Shown: positions 36,576-45,734, counted from the first letter of the stretch. The stretch is 64,000 bases of DNA from Thiomonas delicata (GCF_900088825.1 NZ_LT592170.1:504594-568593), one strand, 5' to 3'. Made by a program: numbers and translations. Notes: generated by a model from the letters alone, not told the origin.

Positions 36576-37535
36576 TCAGCCGCTGAAATAGCCGCCGTCG
36601 CGGGCTTGCTGGTCAGCGTGATAGCTCGAGCGTACCAGCGGACCGACGGCGGCATGGCGAAATCCCATGGCGCGCGCCTCGCGCTCGAACATCGCAAAGG
36701 TTTCGGGCGAGACGTAGCGCGCCACCGGCAGGTGGTGGCCCGAGGGGGCGAGGTATTGGCCGATGGTGAGCATGTCGATCCGGTGGGCGCGCATGTCGCG
36801 CAGGGTATCCAGGATTTCGTCGTCGGTTTCGCCCAGGCCGACCATCAGCCCGCTCTTGGTGGGGATGCTGGGATGGCGCGCCTTGAAATCGGCCAGGAGC
36901 TTGAGCGAATGGGCGTAATCGGCACCGGGACGCGCCTGCTTGTACAGGCGCGGCACGGTTTCCAGGTTGTGGTTCATCACGTCGGGCAGAGCGGCGGCGA
37001 AAATGTCCAGCGCCTTGTCGAGCCGGCCGCGGAAATCCGGCACCAGCACCTCGATTTGCGTCGTGGGTGAGGCGGCGCGCGTGGCCCGGATGCAGTCGAC
37101 GAAATGCTGGGCACCGCCGTCGCGCAGGTCGTCGCGGTCCACGCTGGTGACCACCACGTAGCGCAGCTTGAGCGCGGCGATCGCCTGGGCGAGGTTGCGC
37201 GGTTCGTCGGCGTCGAGCGGGTCGGGGCGGCCATGGCCGACGTCACAGAACGGGCAGCGGCGCGTGCATTTGTCGCCCATGATCATGAAGGTGGCCGTGC
37301 CGTGGCCGAAACATTCGCCGATGTTCGGGCAGGAGGCTTCCTCGCAGACGGTGGCGAGCTTGTGCTCGCGCAGCAGGTGCTTGATTTCGTAGAAGCGTGA
37401 GGACAGCGCGGCAGCCTTGACGCGAATCCACTCCGGTTTCTTGAGCGCCGGCCCCTCGGCCACGATCTTGATCGGGATGCGTGCGGTCTTGGATTGGCCT
37501 TTTTGCTTGAGAGTCGGGTCGAGGGGGGTGCTCAT
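36576..37535 (-). CDS. lipA: Lipoyl synthase
   Basis: Radical-SAM enzyme inserting two sulfurs into octanoyl groups on E2 and H proteins to make lipoate. 319 residues. The auxiliary cluster ligands are Cys64, Cys69 and Cys75 ([12 protein letters not shown]). The radical-SAM CX3CX2C is Cys90, Cys94 and Cys97 (CTRRCPFC). Other conserved parts are [17 protein letters not shown] and a C-terminal [11 protein letters not shown]. It lies 22 nt downstream of lipB in one operon, and the two act in sequence. Confidence 0.97.
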   Translation of the reverse strand: MSTPLDPTLKQKGQSKTARIPIKIVAEGPALKKPEWIRVKAAALSSRFYEIKHLLREHKLATVCEEASCPNIGECFGHGTATFMIMGDKCTRRCPFCDVGHGRPDPLDADEPRNLAQAIAALKLRYVVVTSVDRDDLRDGGAQHFVDCIRATRAASPTTQIEVLVPDFRGRLDKALDIFAAALPDVMNHNLETVPRLYKQARPGADYAHSLKLLADFKARHPSIPTKSGLMVGLGETDDEILDTLRDMRAHRIDMLTIGQYLAPSGHHLPVARYVSPETFAMFEREARAMGFRHAAVGPLVRSSYHADQQARDGGYFSG

Positions 37536-37557
37536 GGCGAGGGTGTGGGGTGTTCAG

Positions 37558-38331
37558 TCAGCGGCGGTTGGGGCTGGCCGCGGCGAGCATGGCGAGTTCG
37601 GTGGCGAAGCACATGCCCACCGCATCGGCGCGCGTGTGCACGCCGATGCCGGCCAGATCCACCGTGTCCAGCCCGGCATAGCCGCAGGGGTTGATGCCGG
37701 TGAAGGGCGCAAGGTCCATGTCCACGTTGATGGCCACGCCATGATAGGTGCAGCCGTTGCGCACCTTCAGGCCCAGGGCCGAGATCTTGGCTCCGGCGCG
37801 GGTGTGCGGCGCGCCTAGATAGATGCCCGGCGCGCCCGGCCTGCGCACGCCGACCACGCCGAGACGCGCCAGGGTGCGGATGACGGCATCCTCGAGCCGT
37901 GTCACGGTTTCGCGCACCATCCAGTGCCGGCGGCGGATGTCCAGCAGCACGTAGGCCACGGCCTGGCCTGGTCCGTGGTAGGTGACTTGCCCGCCGCGAT
38001 CGCTGCGCACCACCGGAATGCCGCGCGCGTTCAGCACATGCTCGGGTTTTCCGGCCTGGCCCAGGGTGTAGACGGGCCAGTGCTCGACCAGCCAGATTTC
38101 GTCGGGGGTGGACGCATCGCGCGCCGCAGTGAAGGCGCGCATCGCATCCCAGGCATGCTGGTAGGGCTGCAGACCCAGATTGCGCAACAGGATCCCGCCG
38201 GGCAAGTCCTGCGCGGGCAGTTCGAGGGCCAGATCCAGCGAGGACGGATCCGCGCCGCAACGCGCGAACTCCGCGACTTCGGGGGGGCTGGTTTCGCAAG
38301 GCGCCGGCTGCGGGCGGATGATGGCATCCAT
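37558..38331 (-). CDS. lipB: Octanoyl-ACP:protein N-octanoyltransferase
   Basis: Transfers octanoyl from acyl carrier protein to lipoyl domains, the first step of lipoate synthesis. 257 residues, slightly long at the N terminus. Catalytic and conserved motifs are [14 protein letters not shown] (near 110), [16 protein letters not shown] with the catalytic lysine, and INPCGYAGL with the nucleophilic cysteine. The ATG at 38331 has a TAGGAT -10-like hexamer 6 nt upstream and no Shine-Dalgarno, so the mRNA is probably leaderless. It starts the lipB-lipA operon. Confidence 0.95.
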   Translation of the reverse strand: MDAIIRPQPAPCETSPPEVAEFARCGADPSSLDLALELPAQDLPGGILLRNLGLQPYQHAWDAMRAFTAARDASTPDEIWLVEHWPVYTLGQAGKPEHVLNARGIPVVRSDRGGQVTYHGPGQAVAYVLLDIRRRHWMVRETVTRLEDAVIRTLARLGVVGVRRPGAPGIYLGAPHTRAGAKISALGLKVRNGCTYHGVAINVDMDLAPFTGINPCGYAGLDTVDLAGIGVHTRADAVGMCFATELAMLAAASPNRR

Positions 38332-38418
38332 CCGGCTATCCTAGCGGGTGGCGAGGGTTTTCCCTGATTTCGGGGCAGGAACCCTGCCGGCCATGGGGAA
38401 TCGCCTGTGTCGGCGGCA

Positions 38419-38943
38419 TCAGGCCTGTTGCGCGAGCAGCTGGCCGATCAGGGTGTGCAGTTCGTTGAAATTCGGTGGGCCGACATACTGCTTGACGATG
38501 TGGCCCGACTTGTCGATCAGGAAACTCGTGGGCGTCAGGCGCACGTCGCCGAACGATTTGGCGATGCTGCCGCTGGTGTCCATCGCCACCGGGAACGGCA
38601 AGGCGCCCAGCGGGCCGGCCGTGGCGAAATTCTTCACGTAGTCGGGGCGGTCGTAGTTCATCGACACCGCCACGAGGTCGAAGCCCTTGGGCGCGAACTG
38701 GTCGAAGGTCTTCACCATCTCCGGCATTTCACCGATGCATGTCGTGCAGCTCGTGGCCCAGAAGTTCACCAGCACCACCTTGCCGCGCAAGTCCTGCGGA
38801 GTGAGCGTTTTGCCGTTCAGTAGCGAATAACTGATCTCGGGCGCCTTCGGGTTGCGGCCCAGGGCCTGCCAGGTGAGGTAGCCGGCCAATGCCACGGCAG
38901 CCAGGACAATCAAGGCCGACCATTTTTTCAAGGAAGCTTGCAT
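38419..38943 (-). CDS. TlpA-like thioredoxin-fold protein, membrane-anchored
   Basis: 174-residue TlpA/ResA-type protein with an N-terminal signal anchor (residues ~9-27) and a periplasmic thioredoxin fold. The redox motif is FWATSCTTCIGEMPEM (Cys66, Cys69), with the cis-proline loop at RLTPTSFLID. Such proteins reduce disulfides during cytochrome c maturation or protect against oxidants; which applies here is unknown. The ATG at 38943 gives the anchor. A TAGAAT hexamer lies upstream on the minus strand near 38982-38987. Confidence 0.88.
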   Translation of the reverse strand: MQASLKKWSALIVLAAVALAGYLTWQALGRNPKAPEISYSLLNGKTLTPQDLRGKVVLVNFWATSCTTCIGEMPEMVKTFDQFAPKGFDLVAVSMNYDRPDYVKNFATAGPLGALPFPVAMDTSGSIAKSFGDVRLTPTSFLIDKSGHIVKQYVGPPNFNELHTLIGQLLAQQA

Positions 38944-39071
38944 CGCGGTTCCAGCTTGCGCATTTGCGCGTTCGAGAAGGGCATTCTAGGCGCTGGCCGC
39001 ACTCCTTTGCGGAGCCCGGCAGCAGCACCCGATTCGACGCGGACCGGTCGGAAAAGTTCGCGGCGCCGGTT

Positions 39072-39094
39072 TCAAGAAAACGCCGGGCCGCTCC
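39072..39094. repeat. Dispersed repeat, copy 1
   Basis: The minus strand reads GGGAGCGGCCCGGCGTTTTC followed by TTGA, and matches the plus strand at 60831-60854 at 22 of 24 positions. Both copies lie in intergenic DNA. This one is in the 200-bp gap between the PLD-type gene and the TlpA-like gene. It may belong to a REP-like family in this genome. Confidence 0.4.
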
Positions 39095-39143
39095 CGAGAT
39101 CTCCATTGGGGGCGGGCTGGGCGCAGCCCTGCCCTGGGGGTGC

Positions 39144-39752
39144 TCAGAGGCCCTGCGGCACCGGACGCCCAAGGCGCCAGTTGGTGTCCCAGTCGCGCGC
39201 ATAGGCCTTGGCCACGGCCGGGTCGTTCCACACCACCAGCACGTTCTCGGCGTTGTAGCGGGCGGCGGCCACCGTGTAGTTGTAGCTGCCCGTTTGTACC
39301 GTGCGGTCGTCGATCACCATGAACTTGTCGTGGAAGATCGGGTAAGCGTCGATCGCGCGCACCGCCACCCCGGCCAGTTGCAATGCGCCAATGGCGTGCC
39401 GGGCATAGCGCCGGTCCTCCTCGAAGTTGGCGCGCCAGTCGACGAGCACCTGTACCGCGACGCCGCGCCTGTGCGCGGCGATCAGCGCTTTCGCCACGGC
39501 CGAGGCCGTGAAACCGTAGGCGGCCACGCGGATGCTGTGCCGTGCGCCGGCGATGGCGCCGAGCACCAGTCGCTCGGCGCCGCCGTCCGGCGAGAAGCCC
39601 ACCGAGATGCCGCTGTGCCGCGCCTGCGGGACCGCAGCAGCAGGCTTCGGCCAGGCTTCAGGCGTGGCGTGCGCGAACTGCGGCGCGCACGGCAGCAGCG
39701 CGAGGGCGAGCGCCAGGGCGCGCAATGTCGGGGCGAACGAAGGGACGGGCAT
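39144..39752 (-). CDS. Secreted PLD-family (Nuc-like) nuclease or hydrolase
   Basis: 202-residue phospholipase D-superfamily protein with a signal peptide (cleavage near residue 30, FAHA). A single HKD motif, IFHDKFMVIDDRTVQTGSYNYT, lies near 145. One-HKD proteins of this size are typically homodimeric endonucleases such as Nuc, less often phospholipases. VRIAAYGFTAS-type strands and WNDPAVAKAY near the C terminus agree with the family. The ATG at 39752 begins the signal peptide; the longer in-frame start at 39851 adds an unrelated 33 residues. Confidence 0.82.
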   Translation of the reverse strand: MPVPSFAPTLRALALALALLPCAPQFAHATPEAWPKPAAAVPQARHSGISVGFSPDGGAERLVLGAIAGARHSIRVAAYGFTASAVAKALIAAHRRGVAVQVLVDWRANFEEDRRYARHAIGALQLAGVAVRAIDAYPIFHDKFMVIDDRTVQTGSYNYTVAAARYNAENVLVVWNDPAVAKAYARDWDTNWRLGRPVPQGL

Positions 39753-39874
39753 GGCGATCAACGGGCGTGGCGGAACCTGGCGCGCCGAAGCGGGCGGTGC
39801 AAAAGCACGCAGCCGGCAACGACCTTCATCGATGCCGGCTGCGCGCGACAAGACGCCAGGGTGAGAAAGGGCGC

Positions 39875-40174
39875 TTATTTCAGGTGCGCATTGAGCAGCT
39901 TGGTCATTTCAAACATCGTCACCTGCGGTTTGCCGAACACGGCCTTGAGCTTGTCGTCCGCATTGATCATGCGCTTGTTGGCGGCGTCTTGCAGATTGGC
40001 GGCCTTGATGTGCGCCCAGACCTTCTTCACCACCTCGGTGCGCGGCAGCGGGGCTGAGCCCACCACGGCGGCGAGCGCGGCGCTGGGGGTCAGCGGTTTC
40101 ATGAAGGCGGGGTTGGGCGCGCGTGCTGGTTTGGCGGGGGCCTTCTTGGCTGCGGCCGGTTTTGCAGTTGCCAT
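39875..40174 (-). CDS. SWIB/MDM2 domain protein
   Basis: 99-residue protein. The first ~35 residues are Ala/Lys/Pro-rich, resembling a histone H1-like tail. The remainder is a SWIB domain (LPRTEVVKKVWAHIKAANLQ, INADDKLKAVFG, MFEMTKLLNAHL). SWIB domains occur in eukaryotic chromatin remodellers; in bacteria they are found in chlamydiae and scattered proteobacteria, probably in DNA-associated proteins, with no defined role. GGAG lies 8 nt before the ATG at 40174, so the in-frame start at 40210 is rejected. Confidence 0.88.
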   Translation of the reverse strand: MATAKPAAAKKAPAKPARAPNPAFMKPLTPSAALAAVVGSAPLPRTEVVKKVWAHIKAANLQDAANKRMINADDKLKAVFGKPQVTMFEMTKLLNAHLK

Positions 40175-40560
40175 ATTCAAACTCCATCGATTGCTAGGGA
40201 GGGGGAGCACTCGGCTTGCGGCCGCTGGTGCTCGTTCGGTGTGCTGGTCGGCACAGGCGGTGCTGGTGAGCCCCGAGCCCGCATCTTAAAGCCCCGCAGC
40301 CCGCGGGCAAGCGCAGACGCGCCCGCGCGGCCCAAGTGGGCGTGATGATCCGGCCCCTTGTGGCGCCGACCCCACAGCCCGCGTCGCGTCCGTGCTGGTG
40401 CGCGGGCGCCGGGTTTTGCCTACACTCGCAGCGGCTTCGTGCCTTGGTGCATGAGCCCAGCAAGCGGCGGCTTCGGCGTTCGAGGCGAACAGCCGGAACA
40501 TGCCGCTTGCGCGACGTCTCCCCTGCGTTGTACCCACCCTTCAGACTCAGGAGTTTTCGC
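40175..40560. other. Gene-free divergent region SWIB gene / cytochrome c'
   Basis: 386 nt without a supported gene, between two divergent starts. A TTTTGCCTACACT stretch near 40414-40426 could be a -10 region for cytochrome c', giving a leader of about 130 nt, but no convincing -35 pairs with it. GC-rich short inverted repeats occur around 40300-40325. No riboswitch or known RNA motif was recognised. Confidence 0.4.
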
Positions 40561-41016
40561 ATGCGTCAAACCACTCTCGCTCTCGGCCTGGCCGCGGTTT
40601 TGCTGACGGCCGCGCCGGCCTATGCCCAGTTCGCCAAGCCCCTGGACGCCGTGAAATATCGCCAGTCCGCCTTCATCATCATGGCCACCAGCTTCGGTCG
40701 CCTCGGCGCCATGGTGCAGGGCAAGGCGCCGTTCGACGCCAAGGCCGCGCTGGAAAACGCCAAGATCGTCGAGTTCATGTCTCACCTGCCCTGGCAGGCG
40801 TTCCAGCCCGGCACCGATCTGCCGGACTCGCACGCCAAGCCCGAGATCTGGAAGGAAATGGACAAGTTCAAGGCCGACGCCGGCAAGCTGCAGGAGATGA
40901 CACCCAAGCTCGTGGCCGCCGCACAGACCGGCAAGCTCGACGAGATCAAGGTGGTGTTCGGTCAGACCGCCAAGACCTGCAAGGCCTGCCACGACAGCTT
41001 CCGCGAGGAGCTTTGA
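40561..41016 (+). CDS. Cytochrome c'
   Basis: 151-residue periplasmic class II c-type cytochrome. The signal peptide ends at AYA (22). The mature part is a four-helix bundle with the haem motif near the C terminus, TCKACHDSFRE (Cys140, Cys143, His144). The start of the mature chain, VKYRQSAFIIMATSFGRLGAM, fits the distal-side helix of the family. These proteins bind NO and CO and can protect against nitrosative stress. AGGAG lies 9 nt upstream of the ATG at 40561. Monocistronic. Confidence 0.93.
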   Translation: MRQTTLALGLAAVLLTAAPAYAQFAKPLDAVKYRQSAFIIMATSFGRLGAMVQGKAPFDAKAALENAKIVEFMSHLPWQAFQPGTDLPDSHAKPEIWKEMDKFKADAGKLQEMTPKLVAAAQTGKLDEIKVVFGQTAKTCKACHDSFREEL

Positions 41017-41120
41017 CCGGCAGGGCCTTGTTCTGCCCGGGCGAGGTCGACGTTTCGGCCCGCGCCCAACCACCCCGCGCAGCGCGCAGCGATGCAGCCG
41101 CGGACTCGGGGTGGCTGCGA

Positions 41121-41984
41121 TCAAAGGCTCAGCTGCCCCTGCACGACCACCCGCACATCGCCGCCGACCCACACCTGGCCCTGCGCGTCCTGCGCGATAT
41201 GCACCCGACCGCTGCGGCCCAGGCGTGAGCCTTGCGCGGCGACGTACCGGGCAGGCAGGGCGCCGTTGCCGATCAGCCATTGGGCGAGGCTGGCATTGAG
41301 GCTGCCGGTCACGGGGTCTTCGGGAACGCCGAGGTTGGAGACGAAGGCGCGCACCTCGATGGCGGTTTCGGCGCCGGCGCCGTGCGGACCCGCCACGCCG
41401 ACTTTCACGCCCAGGGCCTTGAGCGTCGAGTGATCGGGGTTCAGCCCGAGCACGGTCTCGGCGGCGTCCAGCCACAGCGTCAGCCAGCGCGGGCCGTTGT
41501 CCAGCCAGGCGCTGTCGCGCACCGCGCCGGATTGCAGCCCCAATGCGGCGATGACCTTGCGCAGCAATGGCGCATCGACGGCCTCGCTGCGAAACGGCGG
41601 CGCCGCGAAAGCCAGGCGCGTCGCGGCGGTGTTCGCGTTGTCCTCCGGCGCGCGCCGGATCGGCACCAGCCCGATCGCGGATTGCTGCACGATGCGCTGT
41701 GCGTCGGCCGGCTTGCCGCCGCGCAGCAGCCACGCTGCGCAGGTGCCGAGGGTGGGATGCCCGGCGAAAGGCAGTTCGCCGCCGGGGGTGAAGATGCGCA
41801 CCCGGTAGTCGGCGCCGGGCTCGGTGGGTCGCAGCAGGAAGGTGGTTTCCGAGAGATTCAGCCACGACGTGACCTGCTGCATTTGCGCGGCGGAGAGTGC
41901 GTCGGCATCGAACACCACCGCCAGCGGGTTGCCGCTGAACGGGCTGGGGGCGAAGACGTCAAGCTGAACGAAGGGCAGGTTCAT
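41121..41984 (-). CDS. PhzF-family isomerase
   Basis: 287-residue PhzF-like protein with the two-lobed diaminopimelate-epimerase fold. Family marks are QLDVFAPSPFSGNPLAVVFD at the N terminus, LSETTFLL with the catalytic glutamate, FTPGGELPFAGHPTLGTCAAW and EDPVTGSLNASLAQWL. Most such proteins outside phenazine clusters have unknown substrates. No other phenazine genes are present. It overlaps the upstream aminotransferase gene by 26 nt and is the last gene of an exporter/aminotransferase/PhzF operon likely ruled by the divergent MocR protein. Confidence 0.9.
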   Translation of the reverse strand: MNLPFVQLDVFAPSPFSGNPLAVVFDADALSAAQMQQVTSWLNLSETTFLLRPTEPGADYRVRIFTPGGELPFAGHPTLGTCAAWLLRGGKPADAQRIVQQSAIGLVPIRRAPEDNANTAATRLAFAAPPFRSEAVDAPLLRKVIAALGLQSGAVRDSAWLDNGPRWLTLWLDAAETVLGLNPDHSTLKALGVKVGVAGPHGAGAETAIEVRAFVSNLGVPEDPVTGSLNASLAQWLIGNGALPARYVAAQGSRLGRSGRVHIAQDAQGQVWVGGDVRVVVQGQLSL

Positions 41985-43176
41985 GGCGCATGGTTTCGTG
42001 GATGAGCGCGGCGAGTCGCGCGACCGCGCCGCGGATCGTGGGCGCGTCCACAGTGGAATAGGACAGGCGCAGGGTGTTGCGGGCCGGTGCGCCGACGTTG
42101 AAGGTCTCGCCCGGGACATAGGCCACGCCGCGCGCAATGGCCTGCGGCAGCAGGGCCGCAGCATCCAGCTGCGGCGGCAGCGTGACCCAGACGAACAGGC
42201 CGCCGTCGGGCTTCGTCCAGGCGATGCCTTCGGGCATGTTCGCGTCGAGGGCACTCAGCATGGCGTCGCGCCGCTCGCGGTAAATCCGGCGCAGGACCGG
42301 CAGGCCGCGCTCGATCACGCCGGCGCGCAGGACTTCGGCCACCAGCATCTGGTTGAAGCTCGCCGTGTGCAGGTCGGCGGCCTGCTTGGCCTGCACCAGC
42401 TTGTCGATCAGCCCCTGCGGGCCGGCGACCCAGCCCAGGCGCAGGCCGGGGGCGAGCATCTTGGAGAAGGTGCCCAGATGGACGCCCTGGGGCACGCCGC
42501 GCGCGATCAACCCCGGCGCGGGCGGGGCGCCGAACCAGAGTTCGCCGTAAGGGTCGTCTTCCACCAGCCAGGCGTCGGCGGCGCGCAGCAGCGCGGCCAG
42601 AGCGTCGGCCCGCTCCGGCGCGATGCTGCGCCCGGCCGGGTTGGAGAAGCGCGGCTGGAGATAGGCCATGCGCGCGCCGGGCAGTGCTGCGGCGAGGGCT
42701 TCGGGCAGAGGGCCGGAGACGTCGGCCTCGATGCCGACGAATTCGGGGGCGTACAGCGTGAACGCCTGCAGCGCGCCGAGATAGCTCGGCCGCTCCACGA
42801 CCACGCGGCTGCCGGGGTCGATCAGCACCTTGCCGAGCAGGTCCAGTCCTTGTTGCGAGCCGCTGGTGATCAGCACCTGGTCCGGCGTGAAGTCCATGCC
42901 CTGCGCGCGCAGATGTGCCGCGACCCATGCGCGCAGCGGCGCGATGCCCTCGGTCGGCCCATACTGCAGCGCAGCGTGCGACTGTTCGCGCAGCACGCGG
43001 TCCGACGCCTCGCGCAGGGCGTCCGCCGGGAAGCTGGCGGCGTCGGGCAGGCCGCCGGCGAGCGACACGACATCGGCGCGGTTCGCCAGCTGCAGCAGAT
43101 CGTGGATGGCCGAGGTGCGCAAACGCTGCGCGCGTTGGGCGATGGCCGGCAACGGCCGTGCGGAAGGTGGGATCAT
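41959..43176 (-). CDS. PLP-dependent aminotransferase (class I/II, LysN-like)
   Basis: 405-residue fold-type I aminotransferase resembling 2-aminoadipate transaminases and the C-terminal domain of MocR proteins. Landmarks are VSLAGGLPDAASFP, YGPTEGIAPLRAW, ITSGSQQGLDLL, VEDDPYGELWF, the Schiff-base lysine in GTFSKMLAPGLRLGW, and RLSYST near the end. The ATG at 43176 overlaps the exporter's stop (ATGA) and has GAGGAG upstream. The substrate is not identifiable. Context suggests amino-acid export or catabolism under MocR control. Confidence 0.9.
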   Translation of the reverse strand: MIPPSARPLPAIAQRAQRLRTSAIHDLLQLANRADVVSLAGGLPDAASFPADALREASDRVLREQSHAALQYGPTEGIAPLRAWVAAHLRAQGMDFTPDQVLITSGSQQGLDLLGKVLIDPGSRVVVERPSYLGALQAFTLYAPEFVGIEADVSGPLPEALAAALPGARMAYLQPRFSNPAGRSIAPERADALAALLRAADAWLVEDDPYGELWFGAPPAPGLIARGVPQGVHLGTFSKMLAPGLRLGWVAGPQGLIDKLVQAKQAADLHTASFNQMLVAEVLRAGVIERGLPVLRRIYRERRDAMLSALDANMPEGIAWTKPDGGLFVWVTLPPQLDAAALLPQAIARGVAYVPGETFNVGAPARNTLRLSYSTVDAPTIRGAVARLAALIHETMRHEPALRSA

Positions 43177-44195
43177 TGAGGGCTCTCCTCTGGGGTGGAA
43201 CCAGGCGTGGTTGGCGCGGGCGCAGGATGCACGCGGGCCCGCCGGCCCGCCAGCACGGTGGCCATCACCGCCGCGGCGAACAACAGCGTCGCGCCGTCCA
43301 GATGTTCGCCGAGCAGCGCCGCGGCGGCAAGCATGGACAGAAAAGGCTGCAGCAGTTGGATTTGCGAGATGCGCACCGTGCCACCCAGCGCCAGCGCGCG
43401 ATACCAGGCGAAAAACCCCAGCCACATCGAGATCACGCCGAGATACGCCAGCGCGCCCCAGGCCGAAGCGGCGACCGCATGCTGCGGCCACAGCCACAGC
43501 GTGGCCGGCAGGGTCAGCGGCAGGCTGCACACGACCGCCCAGCTGATGACCTGCTCGGCCGGCAGGCTGCCGGCCAGGCGCGCACCCTGCGCATAGCCCC
43601 AGCCCCCGGCCAGCATCGCCGCGATCAACAGGATGTCGGCCGGCTGCAGCCGCAAGCCGTGCATGCCAGGTTGCACGACGTGGGCCTGGCGCAGGGCGTA
43701 GGCGCACACCAGCACGCTGCCGGCCGCTGCCCAGAACCAGAACGCCTTGCTGGGACGCTGGCGCGCCAGCAAAGCGCCAATCGCGGCGGTGGTCAACGGC
43801 AGCAGGCCCAGCATCAGCGAGGCATGCACGGCATCGACCTGGCGCAGCGCGAGGCTGGTCAAAACCGGGAAACCAAACACCACCCCAGCCGCCACTCCCG
43901 CGATCGCCGGCCACAGCCGGCGCGACGGCAGCGCCGCGCCGCGCCAGAACAGCCAGGCTGCGGCAAGCAGGCCCGCGATCACGGCGCGCGCCATCGCCAC
44001 GAACAACGGCGCCAGCTCCGGCATGGCGGGCGTGCCGACCGCCATGCGCGTGGCCGGCAGGCTGAAGGCGAACAGCGCCACGCCGAGCCCGCCCAGGACC
44101 CAGGCCCGCATGGGCGTTGCTGAGCGTGCGGCGCCAAACGCGGCGTCATGGACGGCAAGGGGCTCTTGTTTCATGCTGGCGAGGGGCGATGGCAT
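43173..44195 (-). CDS. EamA/DMT-family transporter
   Basis: 340-residue drug/metabolite transporter with ten predicted membrane spans formed by two EamA repeats. Typical parts are ALFAFSLPATRMAVG in helix 1, LRQVDAVHASLMLGLLPLTTAAIGALL at the end of the first repeat and YLGVISMWLGFFAWYRALALGG in the second. It probably exports an amino acid or related metabolite. The ATG at 44195 lies just after a TACTGT -10-like hexamer (44222-44217); a start at 44174 is possible. First gene of the operon divergent from the MocR regulator. Confidence 0.88.
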   Translation of the reverse strand: MPSPLASMKQEPLAVHDAAFGAARSATPMRAWVLGGLGVALFAFSLPATRMAVGTPAMPELAPLFVAMARAVIAGLLAAAWLFWRGAALPSRRLWPAIAGVAAGVVFGFPVLTSLALRQVDAVHASLMLGLLPLTTAAIGALLARQRPSKAFWFWAAAGSVLVCAYALRQAHVVQPGMHGLRLQPADILLIAAMLAGGWGYAQGARLAGSLPAEQVISWAVVCSLPLTLPATLWLWPQHAVAASAWGALAYLGVISMWLGFFAWYRALALGGTVRISQIQLLQPFLSMLAAAALLGEHLDGATLLFAAAVMATVLAGRRARVHPAPAPTTPGSTPEESPQ

Positions 44196-44226
44196 GCCAG
44201 CAGCTTAGGCCGCAAGACAGTACAGA

Positions 44227-44267
44227 ACCAATACACTTGAGCAAGCAGAAACTTCAACTGTATTGGT
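44227..44267. promoter_or_regulatory. MocR operator (inverted repeat)
   Basis: ACCAATACACTTGA at 44227-44240 and TCAACTGTATTGGT at 44254-44267 match as an inverted repeat at 13 of 14 positions across a 13-nt spacer. It occupies the short gap between the divergent MocR and EamA genes, overlapping both likely core promoters. MocR/PdxR-type regulators are known to bind paired repeats in such positions. Confidence 0.75.
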
Positions 44268-44276
44268 GGAACGACC

Positions 44277-45734
44277 ATGACAGAAACCGAGACGGCGATC
44301 TTCCAACCCGGCGCCGCGGGCCGCGGCCAGACCCTGCAGACGCAGATCGCCGCGCGTTTCGCCCAGCAGATTCATGCCCAGCTCTTGGCGCAAGGCAGCC
44401 GCCTGCCCTCGGTGCGCGCCTGCGCCCGGCAGCAGGGCGTGAGTCCGCAGACCGTGGTGGCCGCCTACGACCTGCTGCAGGCGCAAGGGCTGGTCGAGGC
44501 CAGGCCCAAACGCGGATTCTTCGTGCGCACGCCCAGGCACCAGCCGCCTGTCGCCGCTGCGCAGGCCGGCCCGCCGCCCCTGCCCACCCATGCCACGGCG
44601 TTGATGCGCGGCATGTTCGCGCAGATGCATGCCGTCGGTTCGCCGGGATTGCGCGGCATGCCCGGGGCCGGCACCCTGCCTGCGGCCTGGCTGCAGACGC
44701 CGGCGCTGACCCAGGCCGTGCGCCGGCTGCTGCGCCGCGACGGGGTCGACGCCATCAGCCTGGAATACGGCCACCCGCAGGGCGACCCGCAGCTGCGCGA
44801 CGCGCTGTGCCAGTTGCTCGCCGCGCTCGACGTGCGCGCGCAACCGGGCCAGATCATGACCTGCATGGGCGCCACGCAGGCGCTGGACCTGATCACCCGC
44901 GCGTTCGCCCGCCCCGGCGACGCGGTGCTGGTGGAACAGCCGGGATGGTCGGCTCAATTCGCGCAGCTCGCCCAGAGCGGGCTGCAACTCCTGCCCGTGC
45001 CGCGCGGCGCCGACGGGCCGGATCTGGAACGCGTGGCGCATTGGGCGCGCGTGCGCAAGCCGCGGCTCATGGTGGTGGTGAGCCGGCTGCACAACCCCAC
45101 GGGCCACAGCATGAGCATGGCCAGCGCGCACCGCCTGCTGCAACTGGCGCGCGAGCATGGCTTCCTGATCGTGGAGGACGATGTGTACGGGCCCTTGTGC
45201 GAACAGCCGTCGCCGCTGTTGTCGGCCATGGACGCGCTGGAGCACACCTTGTTCATCAGCGGATTCTCCAAGCTGCTCGCGCCGGGCTGGCGGGTCGGCA
45301 TGGTGGCCGCCTCGCGCGAGCGTATCGAGCTGCTGACCGATCAGAAGCTGCTTGCCAATCTCACCTCGCCCGTGCTTACCGAGCGCGCCGTGGCCTTCTT
45401 GCTGAACCAGGGCGCGTTGCGCCGGCAGGGCCAGCACTTGCGCGAGCGCCTGGCGCGGGCGCGCAAGCAGGCGGTGCGTCTGGCGCTGGAAAGCGGCTGC
45501 CGCTTCGAGTCGCCGCCGCAGGGCCTGTTCGGCTGGCTGGACACCGGGGTGGACGCCGATCTGCTGGCCCAGCGCCTGCTGGACCGCGGCTATCTGCTCG
45601 CCCCCGGCAGGCTGTTCGACCCGCAGGGCATGTCCACCACCCGCATGCGACTGAACTTTCCGCATGCGCTGGATGCGGCTTTTTGGAAGGCCTATGCGGC
45701 CGAGACAGCCGCGCTGCGCAAGTCGCGCGGTTAG
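44277..45734 (+). CDS. MocR-type GntR/aminotransferase regulator
   Basis: 485-residue MocR-family regulator: an N-terminal GntR winged helix (residues ~15-85; GSRLPSVRACARQQGVSPQT) and a C-terminal aminotransferase-like PLP-binding domain (MGATQALDLI, VVSRLHNPTGHSMS, VEDDVYGPL, and the PLP lysine in ISGFSKLLAPGWRVGM). These proteins sense PLP or PLP adducts of amino acids. It is divergent from the transporter/aminotransferase/PhzF operon with a strong dyad between. Its TAG overlaps the TAA of the convergent DUF3429 gene. Confidence 0.92.
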   Translation: MTETETAIFQPGAAGRGQTLQTQIAARFAQQIHAQLLAQGSRLPSVRACARQQGVSPQTVVAAYDLLQAQGLVEARPKRGFFVRTPRHQPPVAAAQAGPPPLPTHATALMRGMFAQMHAVGSPGLRGMPGAGTLPAAWLQTPALTQAVRRLLRRDGVDAISLEYGHPQGDPQLRDALCQLLAALDVRAQPGQIMTCMGATQALDLITRAFARPGDAVLVEQPGWSAQFAQLAQSGLQLLPVPRGADGPDLERVAHWARVRKPRLMVVVSRLHNPTGHSMSMASAHRLLQLAREHGFLIVEDDVYGPLCEQPSPLLSAMDALEHTLFISGFSKLLAPGWRVGMVAASRERIELLTDQKLLANLTSPVLTERAVAFLLNQGALRRQGQHLRERLARARKQAVRLALESGCRFESPPQGLFGWLDTGVDADLLAQRLLDRGYLLAPGRLFDPQGMSTTRMRLNFPHALDAAFWKAYAAETAALRKSRG

